From Granulicella mallensis MP5ACTX8 (GTDB taxonomy: Bacteria > Acidobacteriota > Terriglobia > Terriglobales > Acidobacteriaceae): a stretch of DNA of 64,000 nt. Location of the stretch: the NCBI RefSeq assembly GCF_000178955.2, contig NC_016631.1:4092001-4156000 (forward strand). Reading direction: 5' to 3'. Shown piece by piece: positions 43,072 to 52,420 of the stretch; positions within the stretch are counted from its first letter, which is position 1; every line of letters starts with the position of its first letter. The position numbers and the translations under genes were made by a program. The notes under the pieces are model-generated. The model searched no databases and was not told the DNA's origin. It saw only the letters and a program-made list of their open reading frames with translations.

Positions 43072-43458
43072 CTAATCCCAGTCTTGAACAGGAATATGAT
43101 CTCGAAGCCCTTTGATTTGGTTTTTGTCATCCACAAAAACCAACTGAGGCTTCCATCCCTTTTCAATATCTACCTCATCAACCGTCGCGAATGCTGCAAT
43201 GATGAGCAGATCTCCGAGTTGAGCCCGCCTTGCAGCTGAGCCATTTAGAGAGATCATGCCGCTCCCGCGTTCTCCCTTGATAGCATAAGTGGAAAACCGT
43301 TCACCGTTATTGATGTTCCATATATCGATGCGCTCATTTTCAATGATATTTGCGGCTTCCAGTAGGTGTTCATCGATTGCGCAGGAGCCCTCGTAATGCA
43401 GTTCGCTATGCGTAACGAAGGCTCGATGAATTTTTGACTTTAGCATGTGACGTTGCAT
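43072..43458 (-). CDS. panD: aspartate 1-decarboxylase (pyruvoyl enzyme)
   Basis: 128 residues, the normal length for PanD, which decarboxylates L-aspartate to beta-alanine. The self-cleavage site is visible as YEGSCAID (Gly-Ser near residue 24), giving the pyruvoyl cofactor. [20 protein letters not shown] and [10 protein letters not shown] are the other conserved stretches. ATG at 43458 has AAAGGAA nine bases upstream. It sits between the exporter and the monooxygenase on the cluster strand. Its role could be extra pantothenate/CoA for the many carrier proteins, or beta-alanine as a building block; no A domain seen here has a beta-alanine code, but the last modules are outside the window. 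Confidence 0.92.
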   Translation of the reverse strand: MQRHMLKSKIHRAFVTHSELHYEGSCAIDEHLLEAANIIENERIDIWNINNGERFSTYAIKGERGSGMISLNGSAARRAQLGDLLIIAAFATVDEVDIEKGWKPQLVFVDDKNQIKGLRDHIPVQDWD

Positions 43459-43601
43459 GACATTTCCTTTGCCGAGTTCATATTGTTAAAGGTATGAGTT
43501 GAGTATTTGCAGATACAAGCAAAAGACTCAATCAAATCAGAAAGCTGCGAACCCGCAGTCCGTCTGTCTAACCGCGCTTTAAACCTTCTTACGTGAAATC
43601 T

Positions 43602-45242
43602 TTAGCTGGCCTTACTGTCCAATAATGGCTTAATCACGCCGTCTTGAAGTTTGATCACACGGTCAGCACAGTTGAAATACTGATCGTCATGAGAGATGAC
43701 AATAATAGTTTTTCCTCTTTTCTTAAGCTCCGGCAAAAGCTCGGTATAGAAAACCTTCTTGAAGACGGGGTCCTGATCTGCAGCCCATTCATCAAAAAGA
43801 TAGATGGGGCGATCTTCCAGATAAGACGAGACAAGAGCCATGCGCTTGCGTTGTCCCGTCGATAGCTTTGTAGTCGAAAAACGGTTCTTCTTGATCTCAA
43901 CTTTATGGGTTAGATCGAATTTATTCAGATATTCCTGCGCCAACACCATGTTCGAATCATGTTCGCCAGACAGTACTTCATCGAAAAGGTAAAAATCTGC
44001 GAAGACAGCGGAAAATAAATTTCGGTAGTGTACCCTTCGCGAGTTGGAAACGATGTGGCCATTCAGTTCGATATGACCGGAGTGTGGCTCGTAAAACCCG
44101 AGAATCAACATAGCGAGCGTGGTCTTGCCACTCCCGTTACCACCGACAACGAAGACCACTTCACCCTCGCGAATTGACAGGTTCAGCGGGCCGAGCATGA
44201 ACGTCTTATCGTCTGATTGACTTGGATATTGGTGACATACATCCACAAAGCAAATCAACGCTTCCGCCCCGCCAGCCTTTGATAAAAATATGTCGCCAGA
44301 AGGCTCATCCACACTCTGCTCCCGATGCGCTGCGAGGTCTACGTTCAGATGTCGCAGCCGGAGCATAGCGATTTCAGCCCGTCGCAAATCAGGCAAGGAT
44401 CCGACAAGATTGCTGACAGGCTGAATCAGGTAAAGCAATAAGAACGAGAGACTAATGCTTACCGCGGGTCCAATTTTCAACAAAAAGGGAAACAAAAAAA
44501 ATAGAAAGCCGATGGCGATAATGAACAACATCCCTCCAATATTCACGGCGAAGGAGTACCCTATCATCGCCTTCGAATAGAGGGAACGGAACCTTTGGAC
44601 GGAAGGGATAAAGACATTGTCGAGAAAGTAGGTTTTCCTCCGAGAGCTAAGTTGAAGCTCCTTGAGTCCTTCCAGGATTGCCCGAATATTTCCATAGAGG
44701 ACATCTGTTTGTTCGCGCACCTGCTCCATTTGTGCTCGAGGCAGGCGCTCGAGTATATGGTAAATACAGGCTCCTGCCGCCAGAAAGCAAAGGAGTATCA
44801 AACAGCCACTCAACGATAGAAAAGCGGCATAGCAAAGACTAAAAACTATGACAATACCGTTGCCAATGACGTTTGGTACAAGGTGTGCAGATTGAGTGAG
44901 CATATCGATGTCCGATGTGAGCATCGCAGTCAATCCAGGCTTTCCTATCGATTCAAGCTTTTTATATTCTGATTCCAAAAGGTTTACGGATGATTTCACA
45001 CGGAAATCAAGAATCATATCCTGCGTTAGGCTGATCAGCAGAATTTCTGACGATATGCGACTGGCAATTTGCACAAAACAAAGTCCGAAAAATGTCCACG
45101 CCAGACTTGGCAAATGATTCCTCTGCACCGCCCCTTGACTGATCACCTCGATCACGCCCACTGCAGAGACGCCATTGATGACGCCTACAATAATCGCTAG
45201 CGTGAATCGAAATGGCATTTTCCTAATAAAATAAGCAAACAT
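43602..45242 (-). CDS. cyclic-peptide/siderophore-type ABC exporter
   Basis: 546 residues with one transmembrane and one nucleotide-binding domain fused, the layout of SyrD/PvdE-type exporters. About six membrane segments occupy residues 1-310. The ATPase half has Walker A GGNGSGKTT, signature LSTGQRKRMAL and Walker B IYLFDEWAADQDP, then the switch His in ISHDD. These transporters move finished or precursor peptides across the inner membrane, typically for lipopeptides and pyoverdine. Its place beside panD and upstream of the assembly line marks it as the exporter of the product. Confidence 0.92.
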   Translation of the reverse strand: MFAYFIRKMPFRFTLAIIVGVINGVSAVGVIEVISQGAVQRNHLPSLAWTFFGLCFVQIASRISSEILLISLTQDMILDFRVKSSVNLLESEYKKLESIGKPGLTAMLTSDIDMLTQSAHLVPNVIGNGIVIVFSLCYAAFLSLSGCLILLCFLAAGACIYHILERLPRAQMEQVREQTDVLYGNIRAILEGLKELQLSSRRKTYFLDNVFIPSVQRFRSLYSKAMIGYSFAVNIGGMLFIIAIGFLFFLFPFLLKIGPAVSISLSFLLLYLIQPVSNLVGSLPDLRRAEIAMLRLRHLNVDLAAHREQSVDEPSGDIFLSKAGGAEALICFVDVCHQYPSQSDDKTFMLGPLNLSIREGEVVFVVGGNGSGKTTLAMLILGFYEPHSGHIELNGHIVSNSRRVHYRNLFSAVFADFYLFDEVLSGEHDSNMVLAQEYLNKFDLTHKVEIKKNRFSTTKLSTGQRKRMALVSSYLEDRPIYLFDEWAADQDPVFKKVFYTELLPELKKRGKTIIVISHDDQYFNCADRVIKLQDGVIKPLLDSKAS

Positions 45243-46609
45243 TGAATTGATCCAGATCCTTCAACGAAAACTTGCCGAAAGAGTCAGCCTTTCCGCTAAG
45301 CAGTAATACCTTGGGGAGGCACCGCTAAAACTGGCGCTACTTGCCGAGCAATGAGGCACCGATTGCCGGATTGCCCTGAGCCTCGTGTTAGACATAGAGT
45401 TATCTAATAATTGAGCCATGCCCTCCGCTGATACGGGACACAACAACGATTCCACCAATTGCCCCTAGTGAAGACACCTAGTAAGTCCGTATATCTCTTT
45501 GTCGTTTGCAAAAACAGGGGTGTGTGACATTTTTCCTCCTTGATGCAATGAACATCGCAGGTTAGGTTTTGTTGAGCCCATACGACATGGTGGAAGAAGC
45601 TTGTTTGGCGTCTGCTGTCTAAGGATATAAACAACTCAGTCTGGCTTTTATTCCCAACATGTTCCCCATGCGTGGAAAATGTTGCGAAAAGCCGGACCGG
45701 TCGGTTCCGATCCAGCGCGAAATGATTACGATTGGGGCAGTCCTGCTGATATCCCCCTTGGAAGACGGAGATGAGCATCGTTTTAATTGGGAAGACAATT
45801 TATGAGATTCATATCCTTGGGTATACCGTCAGCAATACTGCGCTAAGATCTTCTATATCACTCGCTTTTAGATGTCGACTTTTTATTTCAGTCATGCAAC
45901 CACTCATCGTAAAATGACTGGTAAAATTTCTTGGCGTAAGGATCGCGAAGTTCGCAGGTACAACTCTCCCGTGCATCACGGGCTATGCATGAAGCCAGAC
46001 CAAGTGGGGGCCAGGACTGTTGTAATCTAGGCCGTCGAGTGGACTCGGCAAGGATGGTGCTTCACAGTCAAGAATTACTAATTGGGTAGCTGGGATAAAA
46101 CGGGAATGAGCGTCGCTGACAATCTATCGAGGAAGCTACGGTGGGAAATCCGTTCCACAGACTTGAAACCAACATGTTTTGTAGAGACGACAAGACGAGA
46201 CTGCAATTGACTAAAGCCGTTATCCCCTCAGGAGTATGGGGCTGGTCGACTATAGTGCTTTATCTTTGATGCTCACGAACGTAGCCTCTTTGAGGCCGCT
46301 TGCGAATTAGTTACCTTTCTCAGACAAATCCTGCGCCAGCAGTTGGACTTCCTCCTTCAGGTTTCAGCAATTCTATAACCTTCCAACGCTTTTCCATTGG
46401 CACTCGGAGATCTTGTCATCGGTATTTGAAATGCTCGGCGCACACTACAGGGAATCGCTACAATGGCGAAAAGATTTAGAAACTGATACTAAGCTCGACG
46501 TTAGCTTGTTCAACGCTATCCTTTCAGATAAGCTCGAACATTTGTGCTCCCGCTATTCCGGGTCATTGGTAGCGCAGTCCACAGCATCCTGCACGTAGCC
46601 CTCTTCTTT
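45243..46609. other. 1.37-kb stretch without a recognisable gene
   Basis: Short open frames occur on both strands (for example 124 codons on the minus strand at 45404-45778), but none has a recognisable motif or a good ribosome site. It should hold the promoter of the exporter gene and the 3' end of the phosphopantetheinyl transferase transcript. It may include decayed sequence. I see no RNA gene or insertion sequence in it. Confidence 0.45.
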
Positions 46610-47287
46610 CTAATGACTACAAACAGTGGCACGCACTGAGACACAAGTTAGAAGGTGTGAACCGGTATTGAGAAAGGCACCTCTTAGGAGACTCGGGCAG
46701 GAGGGGGCGTTGCGAAGCACGATCGCTTGGAAGGTTTGCGTTCCAGTATGGACTTGAATTTCTACCTGATCGAATTCTAGCCAGCATTTCTCTAATGGAT
46801 ACCAGACTTTATAGATACTTTCCTTGATACTGAACAACAAGCGATCCCAGCAGACATCTTGCTCCTTGCGACTTGCAATCCACGCTAGTTCCCTCGGGCG
46901 TGCGATTAGTTTGAGGGTTCCTGCAGGAAGCGGCTCATTCGGCTCGGCATCAATGCCTATAGTGGCATAGGCTTTAGTGCCTGCAACCGCCGCAGCACAA
47001 TAGTTTTTACAGTGGGTGATACTACCGACTATACCCTCGGGCCATAGTGGCTCATGCCGCTTGCCCTGCATGAGTGGGGCTGACGGTCTACCAAGCAAGC
47101 GAAGGGCTCCTCTCGCACATGTACGACCCGCCGCAAACTCTATGCGCCGCTTGTCCACTGTTCTTGGTCCAAGCAGTTCTTCCTCTGCTGGAAGCAGGCT
47201 TCCCGACAAACGTCCAACCTGCTCGGAGCAATAAATTCCTGCGGGAACAATAGTTCCCATCAACGTACTTGATATTTTAGAGGTCAC
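46610..47287 (-). CDS. 4'-phosphopantetheinyl transferase (Sfp/EntD type)
   Basis: 225 residues. It transfers phosphopantetheine from CoA to the Ser of carrier domains, turning ACPs and PCPs into their active form. Key motifs are the GSITHCKNYCAAAV region, GIDAEP (metal-binding acids) and FSIKESIYKVWYP, the family signature with the catalytic Glu-Lys. The length and the arrangement of GRTCARGALRLLG before the active site resemble EntD more than Sfp. GTG start overlaps the end of the thioesterase gene by 11 nt, so the two are coupled. It most likely serves the PKS-NRPS encoded downstream. Confidence 0.93.
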   Translation of the reverse strand: MTSKISSTLMGTIVPAGIYCSEQVGRLSGSLLPAEEELLGPRTVDKRRIEFAAGRTCARGALRLLGRPSAPLMQGKRHEPLWPEGIVGSITHCKNYCAAAVAGTKAYATIGIDAEPNEPLPAGTLKLIARPRELAWIASRKEQDVCWDRLLFSIKESIYKVWYPLEKCWLEFDQVEIQVHTGTQTFQAIVLRNAPSCPSLLRGAFLNTGSHLLTCVSVRATVCSH

Positions 47288-48056
47288 GCCATTTTTTCTC
47301 CACTGGTTGATATGATTTGGGCTCTAAACCTTTCAAACTGCTATATACATCTTGAATCACATGCCTATTTGAAAAAAAGAAATGGCCACCAGAGTAGCTA
47401 CGTGAAGTGAAATCTCCAGTTGTCACAAGCTGCCACAACCGCATGTCAGCCTTCGGCGTCGCTTGGTCTTGTTCCCCAAACAACACGGTTAGCGGAACTT
47501 GGAACTGGTGCGGCTTGTGGGGTCTATACGTCTCGACGAGTCGAAAGTCCGAGCGGAGAACAGGCAGATAGAACTGCATGAGGCTTCTATCCCGTAAGAT
47601 CTCCTCCGGGGTGCCACCTAATTGGCTTAGGTGATCGAGGAGCGCGGCATCATGGAAGGCGCTAATATCTGGATCCTTTTGGGGAACAAAGGGCGGACGT
47701 GCTCCCGAGACAAAAAGCTGGACAGGCCCTGGATAGCTTGCGGATACCAATTCTGCCGTGACTTCATATGCGAGCAAGGCACCCATGCTATGTCCAAAGA
47801 TCGCATACGGCCTGTTGGTAAAAGGAGTAATTGCCTCCGCGATCATCTGCGCAAGAGCGTGGAGTGAATTTACAAACGGCTCTTTCATGAGGCGTCCGCG
47901 TCCTGGCAACTCTATAGCGTAAGTATCCAACCAAGGAGGAGCCACAGATAACCAGTCTCGATATGCCCCGGCGCTCCCACCTGCATATGGGATACAAAAC
48001 AGGAGTGGACGCTGAGAGGAACAGGCAAGCGGAGGGAAAAGCGAGAAATTTGTCAC
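47277..48056 (-). CDS. type II thioesterase (GrsT/TycF family)
   Basis: 259 residues, alpha/beta hydrolase. Stand-alone thioesterases of this family free stalled or misprimed carrier proteins in NRPS and PKS lines. Conserved marks are FCIPYAGGSAGAYRDW near the N-terminus, the nucleophile in GHSMGALLAYE, LFGEQD before the catalytic Asp, and the catalytic His in GGHFFF. GTG start at 48056. It lies after a terminator-like hairpin and overlaps the phosphopantetheinyl transferase gene, forming the first operon of the cluster as read. Confidence 0.92.
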   Translation of the reverse strand: MTNFSLFPPLACSSQRPLLFCIPYAGGSAGAYRDWLSVAPPWLDTYAIELPGRGRLMKEPFVNSLHALAQMIAEAITPFTNRPYAIFGHSMGALLAYEVTAELVSASYPGPVQLFVSGARPPFVPQKDPDISAFHDAALLDHLSQLGGTPEEILRDRSLMQFYLPVLRSDFRLVETYRPHKPHQFQVPLTVLFGEQDQATPKADMRLWQLVTTGDFTSRSYSGGHFFFSNRHVIQDVYSSLKGLEPKSYQPVEKKWRDL

Positions 48057-48102
48057 CTTAATAATCTAAGCCGTCCTTGTGCACATTGCGTCTCAATGAA
48101 GA

Positions 48103-48124
48103 ACCCCGCCGCAAGCAGCGGGGT
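48103..48124 (-). terminator. terminator-like hairpin after the ferritin-like gene
   Basis: The minus strand reads ACCCCGC-(8-base loop)-GCGGGGT followed by TCTTCATT. The stem is seven GC-rich pairs and the trailing tract only moderately T-rich. It lies between the end of the ferritin-like gene (48220) and the thioesterase start (48056), so it probably isolates the cluster from read-through. Confidence 0.6.
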
Positions 48125-48219
48125 ATCTAAACTGATTGAGTGATGTACTCACTCATCCCCATGACTTACGCCGCGAGCGGCAGAGTATCAGACCCTTCTG
48201 TCGAATGGAAATATTACAA

Positions 48220-49143
48220 CTAGCTAGTCGCAATATTTCCATTCAAGCCTGCGGGGAAGAAGCCGCCTTTGGATATGCCGGTCTTGCCAGCAGCGTTATA
48301 GACAATCTGAAGGACCTGCGAGGTGCTACGCGTGAAAGCTGTTGCGAGCGGCACAGAGGTTGTTGCCGTGGCTGTGCCGGAGGTAGCAAAGAAGCCACCG
48401 GCTGCGGTTGGACCCTGGGTTGCCAGTACCTCCGCGCCGGGATCGCTGGTTGGAACATCGAGAGAGTCGGCTGCAGCAAAGGGGGCTGACTGTTGGATGG
48501 CGATCAGACGCAATGCGCCTGCCTGGAAGCCTTCTACCGCCAGAATCTGCGCCGCATAGGCGAGGTTTGTTCCGGTCAGCAGAGCGGTGGCCCCTGCATA
48601 GGCTGTTGTGCCTACATCTTCAAATTGACGAGAGATCGTGATGATGTTGGCCGAGGTGACGGCTCCAGCTGCCGATAGATCCAGGGCCGGCCGTGTGACA
48701 TGACCGCTGCCGATCAACGACTGCAGATCTGCTACGTGAGACATTTCGTTGAAGAAGATCTCGTTGAAGATATCGGTGATCTGCTGGTTGGGAAATGCAA
48801 TCTTTGCGCTCGGAGCTCCGGTGATGGCTCCGCTGCCCGCGGTAAGGTTGGAGGGGAGATCGGTACCTTGAGTCGCAAAGGAATAGAACGTTGCCTCAAG
48901 GTACTCGAGATTCAGTGCGAAGTTCAGAACATCGGTCTCTGAAGGGCCGGCCGCCATCACGGTGGACGAGCCGTTCGAGTGCGAGTTACCGCATCCGCCC
49001 AGAAGTGCCATACTCCCCGCAGCGCCAGCAAGACTAAGCCCGACCATAAATCTTCTACGGTTTAGGGTCCGCTCAGCGCGGATCGCTTTTGCCTGCTCGA
49101 CTGTTATCTGCTCGAACTCCGGTGCCTGTGTCTTACCTGCCAT
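48220..49143 (-). CDS. secreted ferritin-like domain lipoprotein (Tat signal)
   Basis: 307 residues. A twin-arginine signal (NRRRFMVGLSLAG) is followed by a lipobox-like LLGGC, so the protein is probably exported folded and anchored to a membrane. The body is a ferritin-like four-helix protein: NLEYLEATFYSFA and FNEMSHVADLQSLI carry the acidic and His residues of the first helix pair, RQFEDVGTTAYAGA and ILAVEGFQAGALRLIA those of the second. Proteins of this kind are common in Acidobacteriota and their function is not settled. It does not look part of the biosynthetic cluster. Confidence 0.85.
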   Translation of the reverse strand: MAGKTQAPEFEQITVEQAKAIRAERTLNRRRFMVGLSLAGAAGSMALLGGCGNSHSNGSSTVMAAGPSETDVLNFALNLEYLEATFYSFATQGTDLPSNLTAGSGAITGAPSAKIAFPNQQITDIFNEIFFNEMSHVADLQSLIGSGHVTRPALDLSAAGAVTSANIITISRQFEDVGTTAYAGATALLTGTNLAYAAQILAVEGFQAGALRLIAIQQSAPFAAADSLDVPTSDPGAEVLATQGPTAAGGFFATSGTATATTSVPLATAFTRSTSQVLQIVYNAAGKTGISKGGFFPAGLNGNIATS

Positions 49144-49496
49144 TGGAAATGCTCCCTGTGTTGCATCAAACTGCTGTCTAATAAAACACGGGAGATGGCA
49201 ATTTATTCCAAACCTCTTTAGGATTTTGAAAGCGAGTCAGTTTCTAGAGCCTGTTGTCGCCTTGGAACAAGTTAACTACTTTTCGAACGGCTCCTTGGTT
49301 CCATAGATGGAGGGATGGGAACGAAGCAGGCCGGGTATCCGAGTGACGTAAGCGATGAGGAATGGAGTTTTGTCGCACCATATTCGGAGGATTCGGTGCG
49401 GTGGACACGCTAGGTCATCTTCTGGCGCTGCAGGTAACCTCTGCCGATAGCAGGACCGTGCGCAAGTGGAGCAACTGGCTGCCGAGGTGCAACGGA
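49144..49496. other. intergenic stretch upstream of the ferritin-like gene
   Basis: No convincing gene. It should contain the promoter of the minus-strand ferritin-like gene and the end of the broken Ig-like repeat gene beside it. Confidence 0.4.
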
Positions 49497-50013
49497 TTAG
49501 CATGCCGTCGTTGTGGCAGGCGAGGAGGAAGCAGTTGTTCCATTCGGCAAGTCGGGGGCAGTCAAGCTTACACCACCTCCAAAGCCATTCTGCGCAGTCA
49601 CGTTGATCGCACTGGTAGCGGTAGCATTCTGATTTAGATAAAGCATCGGCTGTGATGCGGTAATGGTGACATCAGGTGCATCCAAACTGCACATAGGCAG
49701 CCTGGAGAAGTCCGCCACTTCGACCGGTGATCGCCAAAATGTTTCCGGCAGGCGTGGCGCCGTTCGTCTGCACCTGCACCGTGGCCTGTCCGGAACCCAC
49801 TAGGGTTGCCGGCGTAATAGTGGTAGTCACTCCAGCCGGTGCACAGACGGCTAGCACGTTGAGATCTACGGTTCCCGTGAAACCATTTGTAGGCGTGAGC
49901 GAGACAGTGGTCGTGCCCGAAGAGCCGGACATAAGGTCAAGCGTCCTTGGAGTCGAAGTCAGTTGAAAGTTGGGAGCCGTCGAGGCGGTAGCTGGAATCA
50001 AGGCATTCGGCAT
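49497..50013 (-). pseudogene. fragment of an Ig-like repeat extracellular protein, frameshifted
   Basis: Two overlapping minus-strand frames, 50013-49672 and 49718-49497, together read as the tail of a surface or secreted protein with bacterial Ig-like repeats: SGSSGTTTVSLTPTNGFTGTVDLNV in one frame and a second repeat with TAQNGFGGGVSLTAPDLPNG in the next. Passing from one repeat to the next needs a frame change near 49,690. No signal peptide or upstream part is present and the start abuts a different gene group at 50,030, so this is a truncated remnant. Confidence 0.6.
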
Positions 50014-50029
50014 AGCCTAACCCGTGGGG

Positions 50030-50431
50030 CTACCCCAACCGGTGCTGCCGCTCGAAGGCTTCAACGAAGCCCTGCAAACGCAAGCTGCTATCCCACTGCT
50101 GCGCGAGTCGTTCGTGTTGCGCGTGCAAGCTGAGGGGGTGGACATAATTGCCGTCTTCGATGGCCCGACTCGACTCATCGACGCCGATATGGTCATTGCG
50201 GTACGAGAAGGGGTCGAGGTGCATCCCACCCTTAAGTCCAAGCTCGAAACACATCTCGGACATCGCCAGACCGTTGGCATACTGAGCGACGGACAGGGCT
50301 GGCAGACCACGAGGGCCAGACTCATCCATTACGTCGATCACGAGAGCGGCATAGGGCGGATTCTCAATCTTGAGATAAAGGCCGTGGTTCCAACCTCCGG
50401 CCTGTTTGAGGATTGCGAGGATGGTTTGCAT
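50030..50431 (-). CDS. DUF6908-like protein of a mobile element
   Basis: 133 residues, hypothetical. The N-terminal pattern ILAILKQAGGW...GLYLKIENPPY and GLPALSVAQY resembles a domain annotated as DUF6908 on plasmids and conjugative elements; this is recalled, not searched. No catalytic motif is evident. It ends at 50030, close to the broken Ig-like gene, and begins 38 nt after the ArdC gene on the same strand, suggesting one operon. Confidence 0.6.
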   Translation of the reverse strand: MQTILAILKQAGGWNHGLYLKIENPPYAALVIDVMDESGPRGLPALSVAQYANGLAMSEMCFELGLKGGMHLDPFSYRNDHIGVDESSRAIEDGNYVHPLSLHAQHERLAQQWDSSLRLQGFVEAFERQHRLG

Positions 50432-50469
50432 TAGGCCACCTGCGCCGGTACTGCATCGGGCATGGCCAC

Positions 50470-51366
50470 CTATTCTTCGGTCGGCGGCTGCAATGCTGCG
50501 AGGATGATGCCGGAGTTCTGTTGAATCACTTCCAAGCTCTCGGCCAGCAAGGAAGCGTTGCCGTGATGCAGGTGGATGTAATCAGCGGACGAGGTTCCGG
50601 TATCCAGACCAACGGCCTTGCCCACGACGAAGGCAATAGCTTCGGCCTCCGTCTCCCGCACAGCCTTGGTGGTTGTGGTGCGGCTTTCGGCCTTATGCAA
50701 CAACTCGTGCGCGACCTCATGCACAAGGGTGGCGAACTCCTCGGCCTTCGACTGTCCCGGCAAGATGTCGATGCGTCCGCCGTAGCTTATGCCGAGCGCT
50801 GGACGAATATTCTCGGTAAAAACAAGCTCAATTCCCTGCTGCTCCATGAAAAAGACAAGCCGGTCACGGTTCTCGCCTGCATCGCCGCTCATCTCGCGTA
50901 GTGCGGGAAGCTCCGCGCCCTCGGTCTGCGAGACATCGAAGACGTAGGCATTGCGAAAGCCAACAAGAACGCGGGTGTTCTGGCGGGTGATGTCCTTCTC
51001 GGTTTCTTCGTCCTTCTTGCGCTTGATACCGATGATGGGAGCCAGAATGCGGATTCCCTTCTCTCCCTTCTTCACCTTGCGGCCTAACTGGTTCCAGGCG
51101 TACAGCCCGGCAACGCGGGTTGCGGTTGGCCGCTGCCATGCGATTTCCAAGACATTGCCAAAGCTGTAGTTATGAAAGCGGCTCATGGCGTTGAGGTAGG
51201 CGGTGAGCGCATCGCTGTGTCCGGCCTCAAGCTGTTCAATGAGGCATTTCACATTGGCGGCGATAGCTTCTTTAATCCCTTTGGGACGATCACTCTTCTG
51301 TTGTGTCTGTTTAGGGTTCGGAGTAGATAGGCTGTCTAGGGTGGTGGTCGCGGGTGCAGTGTTCAT
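50470..51366 (-). CDS. ardC: ArdC-like antirestriction protein
   Basis: 298 residues from the chosen ATG at 51366, which has AAGGAGG eight bases upstream; the open frame extends to 51429 but lacks a comparable site there. The N-terminal half is the single-stranded-DNA-binding domain of plasmid ArdC/TraC-primase type proteins (YSFGNVLEIAWQRP, GRKVKKGEKGIRILAP, FRNAYVFDVSQTEG). The C-terminal half carries a zinc metallopeptidase motif HEVAHELLH and ETEAEAIAFVVGK. Such proteins protect incoming plasmid DNA against restriction. With its neighbours it marks the remains of a conjugative element. Confidence 0.88.
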   Translation of the reverse strand: MNTAPATTTLDSLSTPNPKQTQQKSDRPKGIKEAIAANVKCLIEQLEAGHSDALTAYLNAMSRFHNYSFGNVLEIAWQRPTATRVAGLYAWNQLGRKVKKGEKGIRILAPIIGIKRKKDEETEKDITRQNTRVLVGFRNAYVFDVSQTEGAELPALREMSGDAGENRDRLVFFMEQQGIELVFTENIRPALGISYGGRIDILPGQSKAEEFATLVHEVAHELLHKAESRTTTTKAVRETEAEAIAFVVGKAVGLDTGTSSADYIHLHHGNASLLAESLEVIQQNSGIILAALQPPTEE

Positions 51367-51400
51367 GGGTGTTTCCTCCTTTGGGTTGTGGCGCGGTGGC

Positions 51401-51685
51401 TTAGGCAGAGCGCGGATGATGTTGCGCACGGTGCCAATCGAGTACGGGGGTGATGTGGGTTGTCGTTATGTCTCTGATCCCATCGCTGAGAAGCTCCACG
51501 GGAATATTCCCAAGGACCTCGCCGCAGGTGGGACAGGAGACGCTGACCGTATCGCCGCAAAAGCCCAAGGCCGCGAGGTCTACTGTGTCCTCGCCTAAGA
51601 GGTGATCTCCCATGTACACGTTGGCGAAACGCCGCCATGTGAACGGGTTTGGTGTCTCTGGTGGCTTGGTTTGTGTTGGTCGCAT
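51401..51685 (-). CDS. small Cys-pair protein of the mobile element
   Basis: 94 residues from ATG at 51685, chosen because GGAGG lies nine bases upstream; the open frame continues to 51946 but that part has the composition of non-coding DNA. The segment FTWRRFANVYMGDHLLGEDTVD is followed by VSCPTCGEVLG, a single CxxC that could bind metal. I do not recognise the family. It precedes ardC by 34 nt on the same strand and is probably in its operon. Confidence 0.55.
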   Translation of the reverse strand: MRPTQTKPPETPNPFTWRRFANVYMGDHLLGEDTVDLAALGFCGDTVSVSCPTCGEVLGNIPVELLSDGIRDITTTHITPVLDWHRAQHHPRSA

Positions 51686-52420
51686 CTTGCCTCCGCTTTT
51701 GCGTTTGCACGTCCGCGTTGAAACGCGGCATGCACATGCCGAACGCCCCCTGGCGAAGGCGGGGGTAGCAAGCGTCAAGGGGAGGGGTATCTCCCACCCT
51801 TGCAGTGCAGGCGTAGCCGGAACGGAAAGGGCGCAGCGCAGCGGAGGTCTGCACAAGCGCAGCGCGGAAGACTGGGGAGACCCCTTGACGCGCGCGGGGG
51901 CGGAGCCCCTAGAAAGGCTTGGTTTCCTTATGCGCGTGCGCAGCACGCAGATCGATGGGGGAGGGCCTTGCGGGAAGGAACGTCCCGCTGAGATGGGAGC
52001 GGAAGACGCACGAGCGGCTGGAGTGCGGGAAGAGACTCTTCCCGGACAACTTCTTTACGCTTTGGCGTGGCTTGTTAGAGTTCGCCTAAGAATTTACTCG
52101 AAGGAATTTATCTCGGATTCATTGATGGATGTGATGGTCACCAGATGAAGAGGCGCAACGTGGAATTTGTGACAACTTCATCTTTGGAAATCTCGTCCTG
52201 GTTGCGGATTCTCAGGCGGGAGGGCAAACTGGCTAAAAGGCAGGCAGCGAAGCTGCTTGCCACGGGCCCAGGTTTAGCGATCGAAGTGGTGGCTCCCGGA
52301 TGAGACGTCCGATCAACGAAGATCGTCATTCATGATCCACTGAACGGCATGTGACACTCGGTTCCTGACTTTTCGATGTCACAGCTCCGATACTGAGTTC
52401 TTTGAGAGAAGCCCTTCGCT
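51686..52420. other. 735-bp GC-rich stretch with no supported gene
   Basis: Upstream of the ardC group. Open frames on both strands look like composition artefacts. A 53-codon frame at 52145-52306 (+) is possible but unsupported. It probably held the control region or transfer-related sequence of the element. Confidence 0.35.

Noticed and set aside
43072-43458. panD as housekeeping gene by chance next to the cluster
   Set aside because: Not excluded, but same strand and a position between exporter and oxygenase favour membership of the cluster.
45404-45778. 124-codon minus-strand frame in the large gap
   Set aside because: Composition with many Cys, His and Trp and no motif; no convincing start.
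46413-46598. 61-codon plus-strand frame beside the phosphopantetheinyl transferase gene
   Set aside because: No recognisable family and no clear ribosome site.
51686-51946. N-terminal extension of the small Cys-pair protein
   Set aside because: A strong GGAGG site marks the internal ATG at 51685, and the extension has the composition of the non-coding flank.
52145-52306. 53-codon plus-strand frame in the ardC-side gap
   Set aside because: Reads plausibly but is short with no ribosome site or known family.
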